Shown one piece after another: positions 8,163-16,898 of a stretch of DNA of 64,000 nucleotides (positions are counted from its first letter, which is position 1; every line of letters begins with the position of its first letter). A program made the position numbers and the translations under genes. The stretch covers positions 1,116,001-1,180,000 of the forward strand of contig NZ_JBLKNW010000001.1 in the NCBI RefSeq assembly GCF_051414035.1. The letters are read 5' to 3'. This DNA comes from Halosimplex amylolyticum (GTDB lineage Archaea; Halobacteriota; Halobacteria; Halobacteriales; Haloarculaceae). A model generated the notes under the pieces. It did no database searches. It was not told the origin of the DNA and saw only the letters and a list, made by a program, of their open reading frames with translations.

Positions 8163-9020
8163 TCACGGCTGGAGCCGTTTGTCGAGTTCGCTCCCATCGT
8201 CGAAGTACAGGGTGATGTCGACCGTATCGCCGTTTTTCTTCATCTTGGCGCTCTTCCCGTCGGCGTCCTTGAATCGATCGAACCGAAACGTCAGCGTCTG
8301 TCCCTGGTCGAGGGCCACGTCCGCCGTGAAGTCCCGGCGGGTGTCCGAATCCGGGGCGTCGCTGTCGACCGGAATCGGCGCGTTCACCACCGACCCGTAC
8401 CCGGCCACGAACAGGACGTCGCCGCCCGCGACTTCGACTGCCGCCGGATTGCTCGTCCGTCGGATCCCGATGCCCACGAGCGTCACGTCTATGCTGCCGG
8501 TGTTCTCGAGCTCGAACTCGTACTTGCCGCTGTTGCCCACCGAGGTGACGTTCGCGGTGACGTCGACTTGACCGGCCTGTGAGCGCGTCTCCACGTCGCG
8601 CTGGAACGTGATCGAGCCGACGACGTCACCGGCCGAACCGAGCAGGTCCGCCTCGAACGTGACTGGCGTCGTACCGTCGGAGAGCACGTCGACGCGCACG
8701 TCCGCACCTGCCGACAGAGCGAACGTGGGGGCCGCGCCGTCGGCGTTTCCGTCGTCCCCGACGTCGAACTCGACGCCGCCGTCCGCCGACGAGAGCGTCA
8801 CCGACACGTCGTGGCCGGTCCGGTTGGTCACCAGCGGAACGGTGTCGGCGTCGTCGATGTTCTCGACCGAGAGCAGCGCGGTCGCGTCGGTAGTCGTGCC
8901 GAAGTTGACCGTCCGATCGGCGGTGAGGGTGGTCGCCGCATTCGTGTCCGCAAGCGCGAGAGCCGCACCGCTGGTCAGCAGTCCCAGCGCCGCGCGTCGA
9001 ATCACAGTTCGCCGTTCCAT
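8163..9020 (-). CDS. Exported protein with SipW/Tat-like N-terminus and TasA-like beta domain
   Basis: 285 residues from the ATG at 9018-9020; an upstream in-frame ATG would put about 35 unrelated residues in front of the signal and was not used. The N-terminus 'MERRTVIRRAALGLL' plus a hydrophobic stretch ending in Ala resembles both Tat signals and SipW-type signals. After it comes 'ADRTVNFGTTTDATALLSVE', the same R-x-n-D-A-x-L pattern seen in the other exported proteins of the module (9292, 12504). The rest is Thr/Val/Asp-rich and probably beta-sandwich. It is likely processed by the signal peptidase at 11346. Its function is unknown; a surface filament or matrix protein is possible. Confidence 0.7.
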   Translation of the reverse strand: MERRTVIRRAALGLLTSGAALALADTNAATTLTADRTVNFGTTTDATALLSVENIDDADTVPLVTNRTGHDVSVTLSSADGGVEFDVGDDGNADGAAPTFALSAGADVRVDVLSDGTTPVTFEADLLGSAGDVVGSITFQRDVETRSQAGQVDVTANVTSVGNSGKYEFELENTGSIDVTLVGIGIRRTSNPAAVEVAGGDVLFVAGYGSVVNAPIPVDSDAPDSDTRRDFTADVALDQGQTLTFRFDRFKDADGKSAKMKKNGDTVDITLYFDDGSELDKRLQP

Positions 9021-9274
9021 TGCGTCGCCTGTCGGTGCCGTCCGCACGGCTTCCGCGCCGCACGTCGGGCCCACCCGGCCCGGGCCGGCGGCACCGTACT
9101 TGAACGTAGATGGAAATCCCACCTTAAGTAACCACTGGTTCCGGTAGCCCGCGAGATACGGCGAGAAACCGCGAGGAGGGCGGTTCGGAGGGGCTTTCTC
9201 TCGTTCAGAAAAGACGGAAGTTTACCAATATCTTTTTCATGGAGTATGTCAGTATGAGTAGTAACCGCCTAACA

Positions 9275-9280
9275 GGTGGG
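9275..9280 (+). promoter_or_regulatory. Shine-Dalgarno site of the 9292 gene
   Basis: GGTGGG, 11 nt before the ATG at 9292. A TATA-like, AT-rich stretch lies at about 9220-9238, so this gene has a short leader with a ribosome binding site, unlike most leaderless genes in this window. Confidence 0.5.
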
Positions 9281-9291
9281 TGTGGACAACG

Positions 9292-9798
9292 ATGAAAATG
9301 AACCGACGGAACGTACTGGTAGGTATCGGCACTGCCGCGGTGGGTAGCGGCGCCGCGCTGGGGAGCGGGGCGCTGACGTCAGTGAGCGCATCGCGTGATC
9401 TGAACATCACGACGGTTGACGACAACAACGGTGCGAACGTGGGATTGGTCGCTGATTCCCCTCTGGTCGGAACGACGACCGGGAACAACGGACAGACTAT
9501 CCTGCAGATCGATCTGAATTCGCTAAACGACGACGCGACGACGACACTGTCGCCAGCGTTCACCATCACGAATAATCTCGGCGAAGCGGTCGGTGTACGC
9601 ATTCAGGGCGCTCCGGCGGACGTCACTATCGAGTCGAACAACAACGGCCACAACCTCAAGTCCTGGCCCGCATCGGGAGACGATCACTCGCTCACCTCCG
9701 GTGGAAGCGTGAGTGTCGACCTGATAATCGACACCAGCTCGGTGAGTGACTCGGACAATACGATCACGATCGAGGCCAGTACGGCCCAGTCTGCCTGA
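9292..9798 (+). CDS. Small exported protein with SipW-dependent-type signal peptide
   Basis: 168 residues. The N-terminus 'MNRRNVLVGIGTAAVGSGAA' followed by 'GALTSVSASRDLNI' matches the haloarchaeal SipW-dependent/DUF1102-like signature (RR..L, Gly/Ala repeats, GA-x-T-S-V-x-A-x-R). The mature part is a Thr/Asn/Asp-rich single domain of about 135 residues, presumably beta-rich. I chose the ATG at 9292; an ATG two codons downstream is equally possible. It is divergent from the 8163 gene and lies upstream of the DUF1102 protein and the signal peptidase, its probable processing enzyme. It resembles TasA/CalY-type matrix subunits in layout, but homology is not shown. Confidence 0.72.
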   Translation: MKMNRRNVLVGIGTAAVGSGAALGSGALTSVSASRDLNITTVDDNNGANVGLVADSPLVGTTTGNNGQTILQIDLNSLNDDATTTLSPAFTITNNLGEAVGVRIQGAPADVTIESNNNGHNLKSWPASGDDHSLTSGGSVSVDLIIDTSSVSDSDNTITIEASTAQSA

Positions 9799-9981
9799 TA
9801 GGCGGGCGACACTGACCTCGACTCGAAAACCGGGAGCGAACGATTCGCTCGGAGCACCACCCGGGAGCCGCGGTGCGCGGAACGCGAGCGACTGCGCCTG
9901 GGCCGTTAGCAGAGCATGTTAGTAGTATTCCATCGGCGCCGGCGGATAGCGTGCGCGAGCGGCGCGTACGGTGGGTGACCG

Positions 9982-11244
9982 ATGTCGGGTCGTCTCTTCG
10001 TCTTCGTCGTCCTCGTCGTCGCGTCCGGGGCCGTCGTCTCGACAGGCGCCTTCACCGGGGGCGACGAGGCCGTCCGTGGCGTCTATCTGAACCCCGCGGA
10101 CTCGGAGAACGGCGACCGGTACGCCGAGATGGACGCGAACGGCGAGCTCGTCATCGAACTCACGGACCTGAACTCGCGAGCGACGACGGTCGTCGACTCG
10201 GTGTTCAACGTCTCCACGTCGCTGGACGGGGCCGAGGTGTGGGTCGAGACCGCCTCGCCGGCGGTGACCGTCTATCGGATGGACACTCGCGGGTCGATCG
10301 GCAGCAAGCCGAACGCGGTCGCGATGTCCGCCGGCGAGACGTTCACCGCGGGTATCCGCGTCGACAGCGGCGTGTCCGCGCCATTGACGGTCGATCTGAC
10401 GGTCAAAGCGGTGGTTCCGACTGCGACGCCCACGGCGACGACCGCGTCGCCGGACCCGACGGCCCGGTCGGCTGGCGGTTCGGGCGACGACGATACGCCG
10501 AACACGCGGCGCCCGGTGACGACGAGCGAGCCTCCGACGCCGACGCCGACCCAGTCACCGACGTCGACGCCGACGCAGTCACCGACGACGGTGCCACCCG
10601 ACGACGGGACGACCGTCCCCGACGACGGAACCGAGACACCCACCGCGACTACCGAGCGCGAGGGGTCCGCGACGTCGGTCCCCCCGGCGACCACCCAGCC
10701 GGTCGCGGAGGAACGGTCGCCGGACGGGCCGTCGACGACAGCCGGGACGACTCCGGGGACCAGCGGCTTCCCGTTCTCCCTGCTCGGTGGTCTCCTGGCC
10801 GCGCTCGTCGGGCTGCCCCTGCTGTTCTGGGGGCTCGGATGGCTTCGCGACTCGCCCGCGTTAGTAGTGACCGTCGACAGCGCTGCCGGACTCCGCGTCT
10901 CGCCGGGTTCGGGCGACGAAGACCGGTACGGCGTCGCCGAGGGGACCGTCTCCTTCGCGTTCACGGAGACAGAGTCGTGGTCGTCGAGGTCGGAGGACGA
11001 CGCGACGGTCTTCGCGGACGTCGTCACCCTCTCGAATGCGTCGGAGGAGTCTCTCGTCGTCGCGCTCGCGACGGACGAGACGCCTGACGATGTCCGGTTG
11101 CTGGTCGGCGGGGACGCAGTCCTGGCCGAGGGGATGGAGATGGAGCCCGGCGCCGAGCTGGGCCTCAGTGTCGCGTTCCCGGCCCGATTCGACCCCGACG
11201 AGGACGTCACTGTGGGCTTCGAGGCGCGGCCGCCCACGGAGTGA
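9982..11244 (+). CDS. DUF1102-like surface protein with Thr/Pro stalk and C-terminal membrane anchor
   Basis: 420 residues. There is a signal segment (1-23), then a DUF1102-like domain ('GAFTGGDEAVRGVYLNP' onward, to about residue 138) and a low-complexity Thr/Pro/Ser linker (about 139-255, with repeats of the type PTPTPTQSPTS). Then comes a membrane helix (about 257-280) and a C-terminal domain of about 130 residues. The Thr/Pro stalk is a plausible O-glycosylated spacer across the S-layer. It is followed 101 nt later by the signal peptidase gene on the same strand. It probably acts as a membrane-anchored member of the SipW module; the specific role is unknown. Confidence 0.75.
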   Translation: MSGRLFVFVVLVVASGAVVSTGAFTGGDEAVRGVYLNPADSENGDRYAEMDANGELVIELTDLNSRATTVVDSVFNVSTSLDGAEVWVETASPAVTVYRMDTRGSIGSKPNAVAMSAGETFTAGIRVDSGVSAPLTVDLTVKAVVPTATPTATTASPDPTARSAGGSGDDDTPNTRRPVTTSEPPTPTPTQSPTSTPTQSPTTVPPDDGTTVPDDGTETPTATTEREGSATSVPPATTQPVAEERSPDGPSTTAGTTPGTSGFPFSLLGGLLAALVGLPLLFWGLGWLRDSPALVVTVDSAAGLRVSPGSGDEDRYGVAEGTVSFAFTETESWSSRSEDDATVFADVVTLSNASEESLVVALATDETPDDVRLLVGGDAVLAEGMEMEPGAELGLSVAFPARFDPDEDVTVGFEARPPTE

Positions 11245-11314
11245 CGACGTCGCGGGCGGGACGCCGTTCCGCGGCGGGGCGCGGCCCGCGGCGGGCTGGC
11301 ACGGCACTGAAACG

Positions 11315-11322
11315 CTTTTACT
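11315..11322 (+). promoter_or_regulatory. TATA box of the signal peptidase gene
   Basis: CTTTTACT, 24-31 bp upstream of the GTG at 11346. The spacing supports a leaderless mRNA beginning with GTG. Confidence 0.6.
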
Positions 11323-11345
11323 GGGGGCTATCGAATCGGTGACTC

Positions 11346-12497
11346 GTGTCATTCCGGTCGCTGGCCGCCCGGTTCGGCGAACTGCTGGTGGCGGCGGCAG
11401 TCGTCGCGCTCGTCGTCGGCGCCGTCCTCGGCCAGCCGGTCCTCTTCGGGTTCGTCGAGACGGGGAGCATGGCGCCCACGCTGAACCCCGGTGACGGCTT
11501 CGTCGCGGTGCCCACCGCGGTCGCCGGGGACGTCCAGGAGGGCGACGTCGTCGTCTTCAGGGCGCAGAACCTCCAGGGCGGCGGCCTGACGACTCACCGC
11601 GTGGTCGGGGAGACCGATGCGGGCTACATCACCAAAGGTGACGCCAACCCGTTCACCGACCAGGACGGCGTCGAGCCGGCGGTGACCGAGGACCAGATCG
11701 TCGCGAAAGCGCTCTCGGTCGGCGACACAGTCGTCGCTATCCCGTATCTCGGCGTCGCCGTCGTCGCAATCCGCGGCGTCGTCCAGGCGGCGCAGGGGAC
11801 CATCGCGCAAGCGCTCGGCATGGACGAATCGGCCGGATCCAACGGCGCCGGCGTGTTCCTCGTCACTCTCGGGGTCGTGCTCTTCGTCCTGACGGCGGTC
11901 CAGGAATCGCTGGCCGGTCCCCGCCGCGAACGGACCCGATCGCGGAACAGACCTGCCGTCGTCGATACGCGCAAACTCGCGGCGGTGTTCCTCCTGGTCG
12001 TTCTCGTCCCGGCCAACACCGCGATGCTGGTCCCGTCGGCGACCCACGACATCGCCATCGAGGGCGACGTGGTCGACGGCAGCGACGAGTTCGTCCCCGG
12101 CGAACCCGCCACCTGGGAGTACCGCTACACCAACTACGGTGTGGTGCCGCTGGCGTTCGCGTTCGAGTCGACCGCGGGGAACGTGACCGTCCCGGACAGC
12201 CCGCGCGTGCTCTGGGGGAGCGGGAACGCCTCCGTCTCGGTCTCGATGGTGACACCGCCGCCGGGCGAGCGCGCCACCGGGCAGATCCGGGAGTACCGGT
12301 ACCTGCTGGTCTTACCCCCGCCGGTCGTCGGCGCGCTCCACGACGTGCATCCCGCGCTCGCGTTGCTCGCGGTCAACGTGGTACTGGTGCTCGCGGTCCT
12401 GTTCGTCAGCGGTCGCCTCCTCGGGTTCGGGCCACTCCGATTGCGCTGGGGCAGCGGCGTGTCCGTTCGCACCCGGATCAGGCGCCGGTTCGGGTAG
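11346..12497 (+). CDS. SipW-like (ER-type) signal peptidase I with C-terminal membrane extension
   Basis: 383 residues, GTG start. The catalytic Ser41 is in 'ETGSMAPTLNPGD'; 'LTTHRVV' supplies His84 in place of the bacterial Lys, and 'ITKGDANPF' supplies Asp99, so the enzyme is of the archaeal/ER Ser-His type used by SipW. There is a membrane helix before the active site (13-35). After the peptidase domain come further helices near 156-172, 202-220 and 335-360, with an extracytoplasmic domain of about 110 residues between the last two. Family members without such an extension are about 200 residues, so this is a long variant. It probably cleaves the exported proteins encoded on both sides. 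Confidence 0.88.
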   Translation: MSFRSLAARFGELLVAAAVVALVVGAVLGQPVLFGFVETGSMAPTLNPGDGFVAVPTAVAGDVQEGDVVVFRAQNLQGGGLTTHRVVGETDAGYITKGDANPFTDQDGVEPAVTEDQIVAKALSVGDTVVAIPYLGVAVVAIRGVVQAAQGTIAQALGMDESAGSNGAGVFLVTLGVVLFVLTAVQESLAGPRRERTRSRNRPAVVDTRKLAAVFLLVVLVPANTAMLVPSATHDIAIEGDVVDGSDEFVPGEPATWEYRYTNYGVVPLAFAFESTAGNVTVPDSPRVLWGSGNASVSVSMVTPPPGERATGQIREYRYLLVLPPPVVGALHDVHPALALLAVNVVLVLAVLFVSGRLLGFGPLRLRWGSGVSVRTRIRRRFG

Positions 12498-12503
12498 CGA
12501 CAC

Positions 12504-13388
12504 CTAGAGGGGGACGAGCAGCCACTTCTGGTTGGGAATCGCGGTGGAGCCCTTCCAGGGCCACTGGATGACGTCCCCGCCGGGTGCCGTGCTCTCTCCC
12601 TCGACGTCCATCGCGAGTCCGCTCGCCTCGTTCTCGAACCGGTAGCTGCCGTCGTCGTTCAGCGTGGGATCCCAGCGTCGATCGTCGTTCCCGTTCCAGT
12701 TTCGGAGTGTGAGCGTGGCTCCCTGTCCACTCGAGCCGTCCCGTACGCCGATGACGTCCCCGTACCTGACGTTCTCGAACCGGAGCGTCCCGTCCCCGTT
12801 TTCGCGGACGATCCACTGCTGGTCGTTGCTCCCGTCGTAGGTCTCCTGTTCGACGTTGTAGTAGATCTCTACTCCGTTGTTGATTTCCCACGCGAAAACC
12901 GCACCGAGAGACAGCCCGCTGTGGACGTTCTCGATGCGATACGTCTGGCCGTCTTCGGGCGGAATCTCGATGGTCCGTGAGAACTCGATGCGTCCGGTTT
13001 CGGTGCTCCCGTCGAGCAGGTCCCCCTCGAACTGCACGTCGTCGCTGTTGGCGCCGTCCGGACTGAACTGGACGGTCTGGGAGCTCCCGGCGGCGAGCTG
13101 GAACGTCCACTCGGTGTCGCTGCCGCCGCTCTCGATCCGGAAGTTCGACGTCGTGACGGTGACCTCCAGCGTCGCGTCCGTGTTGTTCACGACGGAGATC
13201 TCGTCGCCCGGGCTCGTTCCGATACCGTCGATCCCGAGGTAGGCGTTCGGATCGCTCACGACGCTCATATCTGCCGGTCGCGACACCGAGAGGTTCGTGG
13301 CGGCGAAGGTCCGCGACGCGACGACGAGCGCACCGCTCCCTATCAGTCCGAGCGCTGCCCGTCGGCTGGTCGTCCTTCGTTTTCCCAT
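12504..13388 (-). CDS. Exported protein: SipW-type N-terminal domain fused to a ricin-B lectin domain
   Basis: 294 residues. The N-terminus has a twin-arginine-rich signal ('RRTTSRRAALGLIGSGA'), then the module signature 'SVSRPADMSVVSDPNAYLGI' and a TasA/DUF1102-like beta domain (to about residue 142). Residues 146-294 form a ricin-type beta-trefoil with three Q/R-x-W repeats: QQW (190-192), RRW (237-239) and QKW (287-289), one per lobe. Such domains bind carbohydrate. It converges with the signal peptidase gene. A perfect GGAGGTG ribosome site lies 7 nt before the ATG. It may be a secreted adhesin or sugar-binding matrix component; the ligand is unknown. Confidence 0.82.
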   Translation of the reverse strand: MGKRRTTSRRAALGLIGSGALVVASRTFAATNLSVSRPADMSVVSDPNAYLGIDGIGTSPGDEISVVNNTDATLEVTVTTSNFRIESGGSDTEWTFQLAAGSSQTVQFSPDGANSDDVQFEGDLLDGSTETGRIEFSRTIEIPPEDGQTYRIENVHSGLSLGAVFAWEINNGVEIYYNVEQETYDGSNDQQWIVRENGDGTLRFENVRYGDVIGVRDGSSGQGATLTLRNWNGNDDRRWDPTLNDDGSYRFENEASGLAMDVEGESTAPGGDVIQWPWKGSTAIPNQKWLLVPL

Positions 13389-13395
13389 CCACGCC

Positions 13396-13402
13396 CACCT
13401 CC
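13396..13402 (-). promoter_or_regulatory. Strong Shine-Dalgarno site of the lectin gene
   Basis: On the minus strand, GGAGGTG lies 7 nt before the ATG at 13388. An AT-rich TATA-like element about 13455-13462 predicts a leader of about 45 nt. A full ribosome site is uncommon among the genes in this window. Confidence 0.65.
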
Positions 13403-13535
13403 GACCGACCGCGAGGGTCGATTCGGCTTCAGATGCCCACTACGGTCGTTTCCTACATAAATCGGCACTGCGTTTTACAGGCGCTGAAAACACCGGCCGG
13501 AACCGGTGCGGCAGGACCCGCTCGGCGGTCGACCG

Positions 13536-15536
13536 TCAGGCCAGCCACTCGTCGGGCTTGGTGTCGTAGTCGATGTCGTCGGCGGCGAGGTGGTCGACGG
13601 CGTCCCACGGGAGTTCCTCGACGGTCACCTCGTCACCGTCGTAGCGGATCAATCGCCCGACCTCCTCGGGTTCGGGCTCGCGGTCGCGCCGTTTGGCGAC
13701 CTCCACGTCGTGCTCGTCGAACTCCTTGACGATGGTCTTGAGGTTCACGGGCCGGCCCCAGAGTTCGAACACGCGTTCGAGGACGTCCTTGGCCTGTCCG
13801 AGGTCGAGCATGACGCCGTTGTACTGGTGGGCCAGCAGGAGTTCGTTGCGGTTGTTGTAGTTGCCGTCCTCGACGACGACGGTGGGCTTGCCGAAGTTGG
13901 TGAACTGCAGCATCAGCTTCTTCTTCACGTCGCGGTAGTCCACCGAGGTGACGCGGTAGTCGCCGGTCGACTGGGTGTACTCGTAGGTGAAGTACTCGTT
14001 CTCGTCGACGAACTCCTGGGTGAGGAACTCGTCGAGGAAGGTGACGTCGTTGTGGCTCTCGCGGATCTCCCGCATCCGGTCCCAGCCGCGGGCGTAGTCG
14101 ATGTCCGCGAGGGCGTCTTCGACCGACGCGTACCGCGAATCGTCGAACATGTACCGCGAGACGCGCTCCAGTTCCTCCTGGCTGACCCGCGAGACGAAGC
14201 CGCGGTTCTGGGGCTTGGTGAGCGAGTAGTGGCGCTCGGCCAGCCCCTCGTAGGTGAGCACCTTCCAGGGGTAGGCCTCGACGTCGATCTCGCCCGATCG
14301 GGCGTCGTCGAGCGCCTCCGCATCGATCCGCGGGTCCTCGGAGTCCAGACTGTCGAGGTGAGTGACCACGGACGCGACCTCGGGGTCGGGTTCGATCAGA
14401 TCGACCACCTGCCCGAAGTCGACGGTGTCGTGGAAGTTGCGCCAGGTGACGCCCTCGACGCGGAGCAGGCGCTCGACGACCTCGCGGCGGTTGGTGGCGT
14501 TCTCGACGTACTGCCAGATCTCCAGGCCGAGTTTGTAGGGGTTGAGCCCGGAGGAGCCGAGCACCTTCGCCATGTGGTCGGCGTAGAGGACGAACTCGTC
14601 GTCGCCGGCGAACGTCTCGCCGGTCATCATCGCCGACTCCCAGTAGGCGGCCCACCCCTCGTTCATCACCTTCGTCATCTTCTGGGGCGCGAAGTAGTAG
14701 GCCTCGCGCCGGAGCATCTCCAGGATCTCCTTCTGCCAGTCCTCCATCTCGTCGGCCCTGGCGGCGTCCTCGTCGTAGCGCATGCCGTGTTTGCGGAGGA
14801 ACCCGAGCACGTCCTTCTCCGGCTCGGCGGGGAAGGTGACGCCCTCCTCGTCGTCGCTCTGGGCTTCCAGCCACTCCTCGGTGAACACCTGCCCCTTCAC
14901 CTCGTCGGACAGATCGAGCTCCTCGAGCTGTTCGGCGACGTCGGCGGTGTCGCGCTCGTCGATCAGGTCGATCCGGGTGTCGATGGGCTCGTAGGGGACG
15001 TGCTGGTCGATGTTGTCCTCCAGCGTGAGGACGTGGTCGATCCACTTCTCGACCTCGCCGCGGTCGATCTCGGGGTCGGTCATGAACGCCTCGATGGCAT
15101 CGGCGTGCCGGGCGAGCATGGCCGCGGCGTTGGGGTTCCGGGCGAACATGCCGAACCACTCGTTGTTCGCGAAGAAGTCGGCGTGGGCCTCGACGTGGGT
15201 GATGACCGCCTTCTGGTCGGCCAGGGTGTTCGACTCCTGGAGGAAGGCGTGGCTCGGGTCGTCGTTGTTGACGATCTCGAAGGCCTTGCCGCCGAGGAAC
15301 TGCCCCTGTTTCTGCTGGCGGTCGTACTGCATGCCCCACCGCCAGTGGGGGTAGCGGCGCTGGAACCCGCCGTAGGCGATGAGCTCGTTCATCTCGTCGT
15401 AGTCGACGATCCAGTAGTTCACCTCGTAGGGGTCCAGGCCGAACTTGCGGGCGAGGTTGCCCGCCTCGTCGACGGGCTCCTCGAGGTCGGCGGCGATGCG
15501 CTGGGCCTCGATCCGGTCGCTCATCGGTCTGCTCAT
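13536..15536 (-). CDS. spoVR: SpoVR family protein
   Basis: 666 residues from the ATG at 15534-15536, which overlaps the yeaH stop (ATGA). It is longer than the usual 450-520 because of acidic insertions. Family motifs include 'YPHWRWGMQYDRQQKQGQF', 'VITHVEAHADFFANN' and 'NEGWAAYWE'. SpoVR homologues occur almost invariably with the PrkA kinase and YeaH/YhbH, as here, and are linked to stress and starvation responses, but the biochemical activity is not established. The frame stays open far upstream through yeaH; that extension is not part of the gene. A second ATG four codons in is an alternative start. Confidence 0.93.
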   Translation of the reverse strand: MSRPMSDRIEAQRIAADLEEPVDEAGNLARKFGLDPYEVNYWIVDYDEMNELIAYGGFQRRYPHWRWGMQYDRQQKQGQFLGGKAFEIVNNDDPSHAFLQESNTLADQKAVITHVEAHADFFANNEWFGMFARNPNAAAMLARHADAIEAFMTDPEIDRGEVEKWIDHVLTLEDNIDQHVPYEPIDTRIDLIDERDTADVAEQLEELDLSDEVKGQVFTEEWLEAQSDDEEGVTFPAEPEKDVLGFLRKHGMRYDEDAARADEMEDWQKEILEMLRREAYYFAPQKMTKVMNEGWAAYWESAMMTGETFAGDDEFVLYADHMAKVLGSSGLNPYKLGLEIWQYVENATNRREVVERLLRVEGVTWRNFHDTVDFGQVVDLIEPDPEVASVVTHLDSLDSEDPRIDAEALDDARSGEIDVEAYPWKVLTYEGLAERHYSLTKPQNRGFVSRVSQEELERVSRYMFDDSRYASVEDALADIDYARGWDRMREIRESHNDVTFLDEFLTQEFVDENEYFTYEYTQSTGDYRVTSVDYRDVKKKLMLQFTNFGKPTVVVEDGNYNNRNELLLAHQYNGVMLDLGQAKDVLERVFELWGRPVNLKTIVKEFDEHDVEVAKRRDREPEPEEVGRLIRYDGDEVTVEELPWDAVDHLAADDIDYDTKPDEWLA

Positions 15537-16843
15537 TGTGCTTCCTCCTCGGTGCTGAGGATCTCGTAGATGGCGTCGACCACGTCGTCCGGGCTGGAGA
15601 CGTAGGCGACGGCCACGTCGTCGGCGTCGCGGAAGTTCCGCTCGACCTCCTCGGCGTGGGTCGCGTTGATCGCGTTCCCGCTCGGCTGGGTCTCCACGTA
15701 GGCGTGGAGGTTCGCCGGGATCTGCTCCATCAGCGGGACGACGTACTCCTCGGTGTCGTTGGAAGAGTTCTCCGAGTCGCCCGCCGCGAACACGTACCGG
15801 TTCCACTCGCTCCACGGGTACTCCTCCAGGAGTTCCGCGGCGAGTTCGTACGCGCTGGAGATGCGGGTCCCGCCACCGGAGCGGATGCCGAAGAACTCGT
15901 CGCGTTCGACCTCCCAGGCGTCGGCGTCGTGGGCGATGTAGACGAACTCGGCGTTGTCGTACTTGCCCTGGAGGTACCAGTCCAGCGGCGTGAACGTCCG
16001 CTCGACGAGTTCGCGCTTCTTCTGGCGCATCGAGCCGGACACGTCGCGGATGTTGACGACGACGACGTTCTTCTCGCGCTCCTCGACGATCTCGGGGTAG
16101 CGGTAGCGTTCGTCCTCGCGGCGGAAGGGCACTTCTTCGATCCCCTCCCGGCGGATGCGCTGGGCGGTGTCGACCCGCTCCGTGTTGGCCTCCATCTCCT
16201 CGAGGCTGGCCCAGGTCGTCTTCTCGCCGGCGGGGATCTCGTCGTAGGCCTCGTCGATCCAGGCCCGGGAGACGGGCATGTTCTCGCCGCGGGCCCACTC
16301 GAAGACCTTCGCCGGCCCCCAGCCGTCGATCTTCAGGGCCTCGCGGACGTAGTCGCGGTCGAAGTCCATCGCCAGCTTGCGCTTGAGCCCCTGCTTGAAC
16401 AGCCGCTCGAAGTCCAGCGTCGACGTGGGGCCCGAGCGCGTGATGTCCGTGAAGTCGCCCTCCGTCTCCTCGATGACCTTCTTGCCCTTGGGATCGAGGT
16501 CGAGACCGAGTTGCTCGTCTAGCTCCTGGGCGAACTCCTCGGGGTCCATCTCGTAGTACTCGTGGTCGGCGCCCTCCTCGCCGGGGTCACCGTCGTCGTC
16601 GCCGTCGTCGCCCGGCTGGGGCTCGGCCTCGACGGGGTCGCCCTCTTCGGCGTCGCCCTGGCCGACGCCGCCCTTGTCGCGCTGGTCGTACGCGAACTCC
16701 GGGAGGTCGACGATCTTGATCGGGACGCGCACGGAGTCCGGGCGGCTCTGGCCCAGGTCGCCGTACTGGATGAACTCCGCGAGGTCCTGCCGGCGGTTCT
16801 CGCCGACCTCGCGGTAGCGCTCCAGGTCGTCTCTCAGTCCCAT
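15533..16843 (-). CDS. yeaH: YeaH/YhbH family protein (DUF444) with von Willebrand A domain
   Basis: 436 residues. The N-terminal 60 residues match the YeaH start ('DLERYREVGENRRQDLAEFI'). An acidic linker follows (62-100), then the conserved core, and a vWA-like domain with the MIDAS sequence DVSGS at 267-271. It belongs to the widely conserved prkA-yeaH-spoVR stress module, where YeaH is a genetic partner of the kinase. It starts 55 nt after the second prkA gene and overlaps spoVR by 4 nt. Confidence 0.94.
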   Translation of the reverse strand: MGLRDDLERYREVGENRRQDLAEFIQYGDLGQSRPDSVRVPIKIVDLPEFAYDQRDKGGVGQGDAEEGDPVEAEPQPGDDGDDDGDPGEEGADHEYYEMDPEEFAQELDEQLGLDLDPKGKKVIEETEGDFTDITRSGPTSTLDFERLFKQGLKRKLAMDFDRDYVREALKIDGWGPAKVFEWARGENMPVSRAWIDEAYDEIPAGEKTTWASLEEMEANTERVDTAQRIRREGIEEVPFRREDERYRYPEIVEEREKNVVVVNIRDVSGSMRQKKRELVERTFTPLDWYLQGKYDNAEFVYIAHDADAWEVERDEFFGIRSGGGTRISSAYELAAELLEEYPWSEWNRYVFAAGDSENSSNDTEEYVVPLMEQIPANLHAYVETQPSGNAINATHAEEVERNFRDADDVAVAYVSSPDDVVDAIYEILSTEEEAQ

Positions 16844-16898
16844 CGTTCACCTCGGGCGCTCGCCGCCCGGCGTCGCGTCGGCGGCGTGGGCGCGGTTT

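Noticed and set aside
13536..16298. A 920-codon open frame suggesting that SpoVR extends far upstream
   Set aside because: The extra 254 codons lie antisense-frame-like inside yeaH and are Arg/Gly/Pro-rich. The ATG at 15536 in an ATGA overlap gives a family-typical protein.
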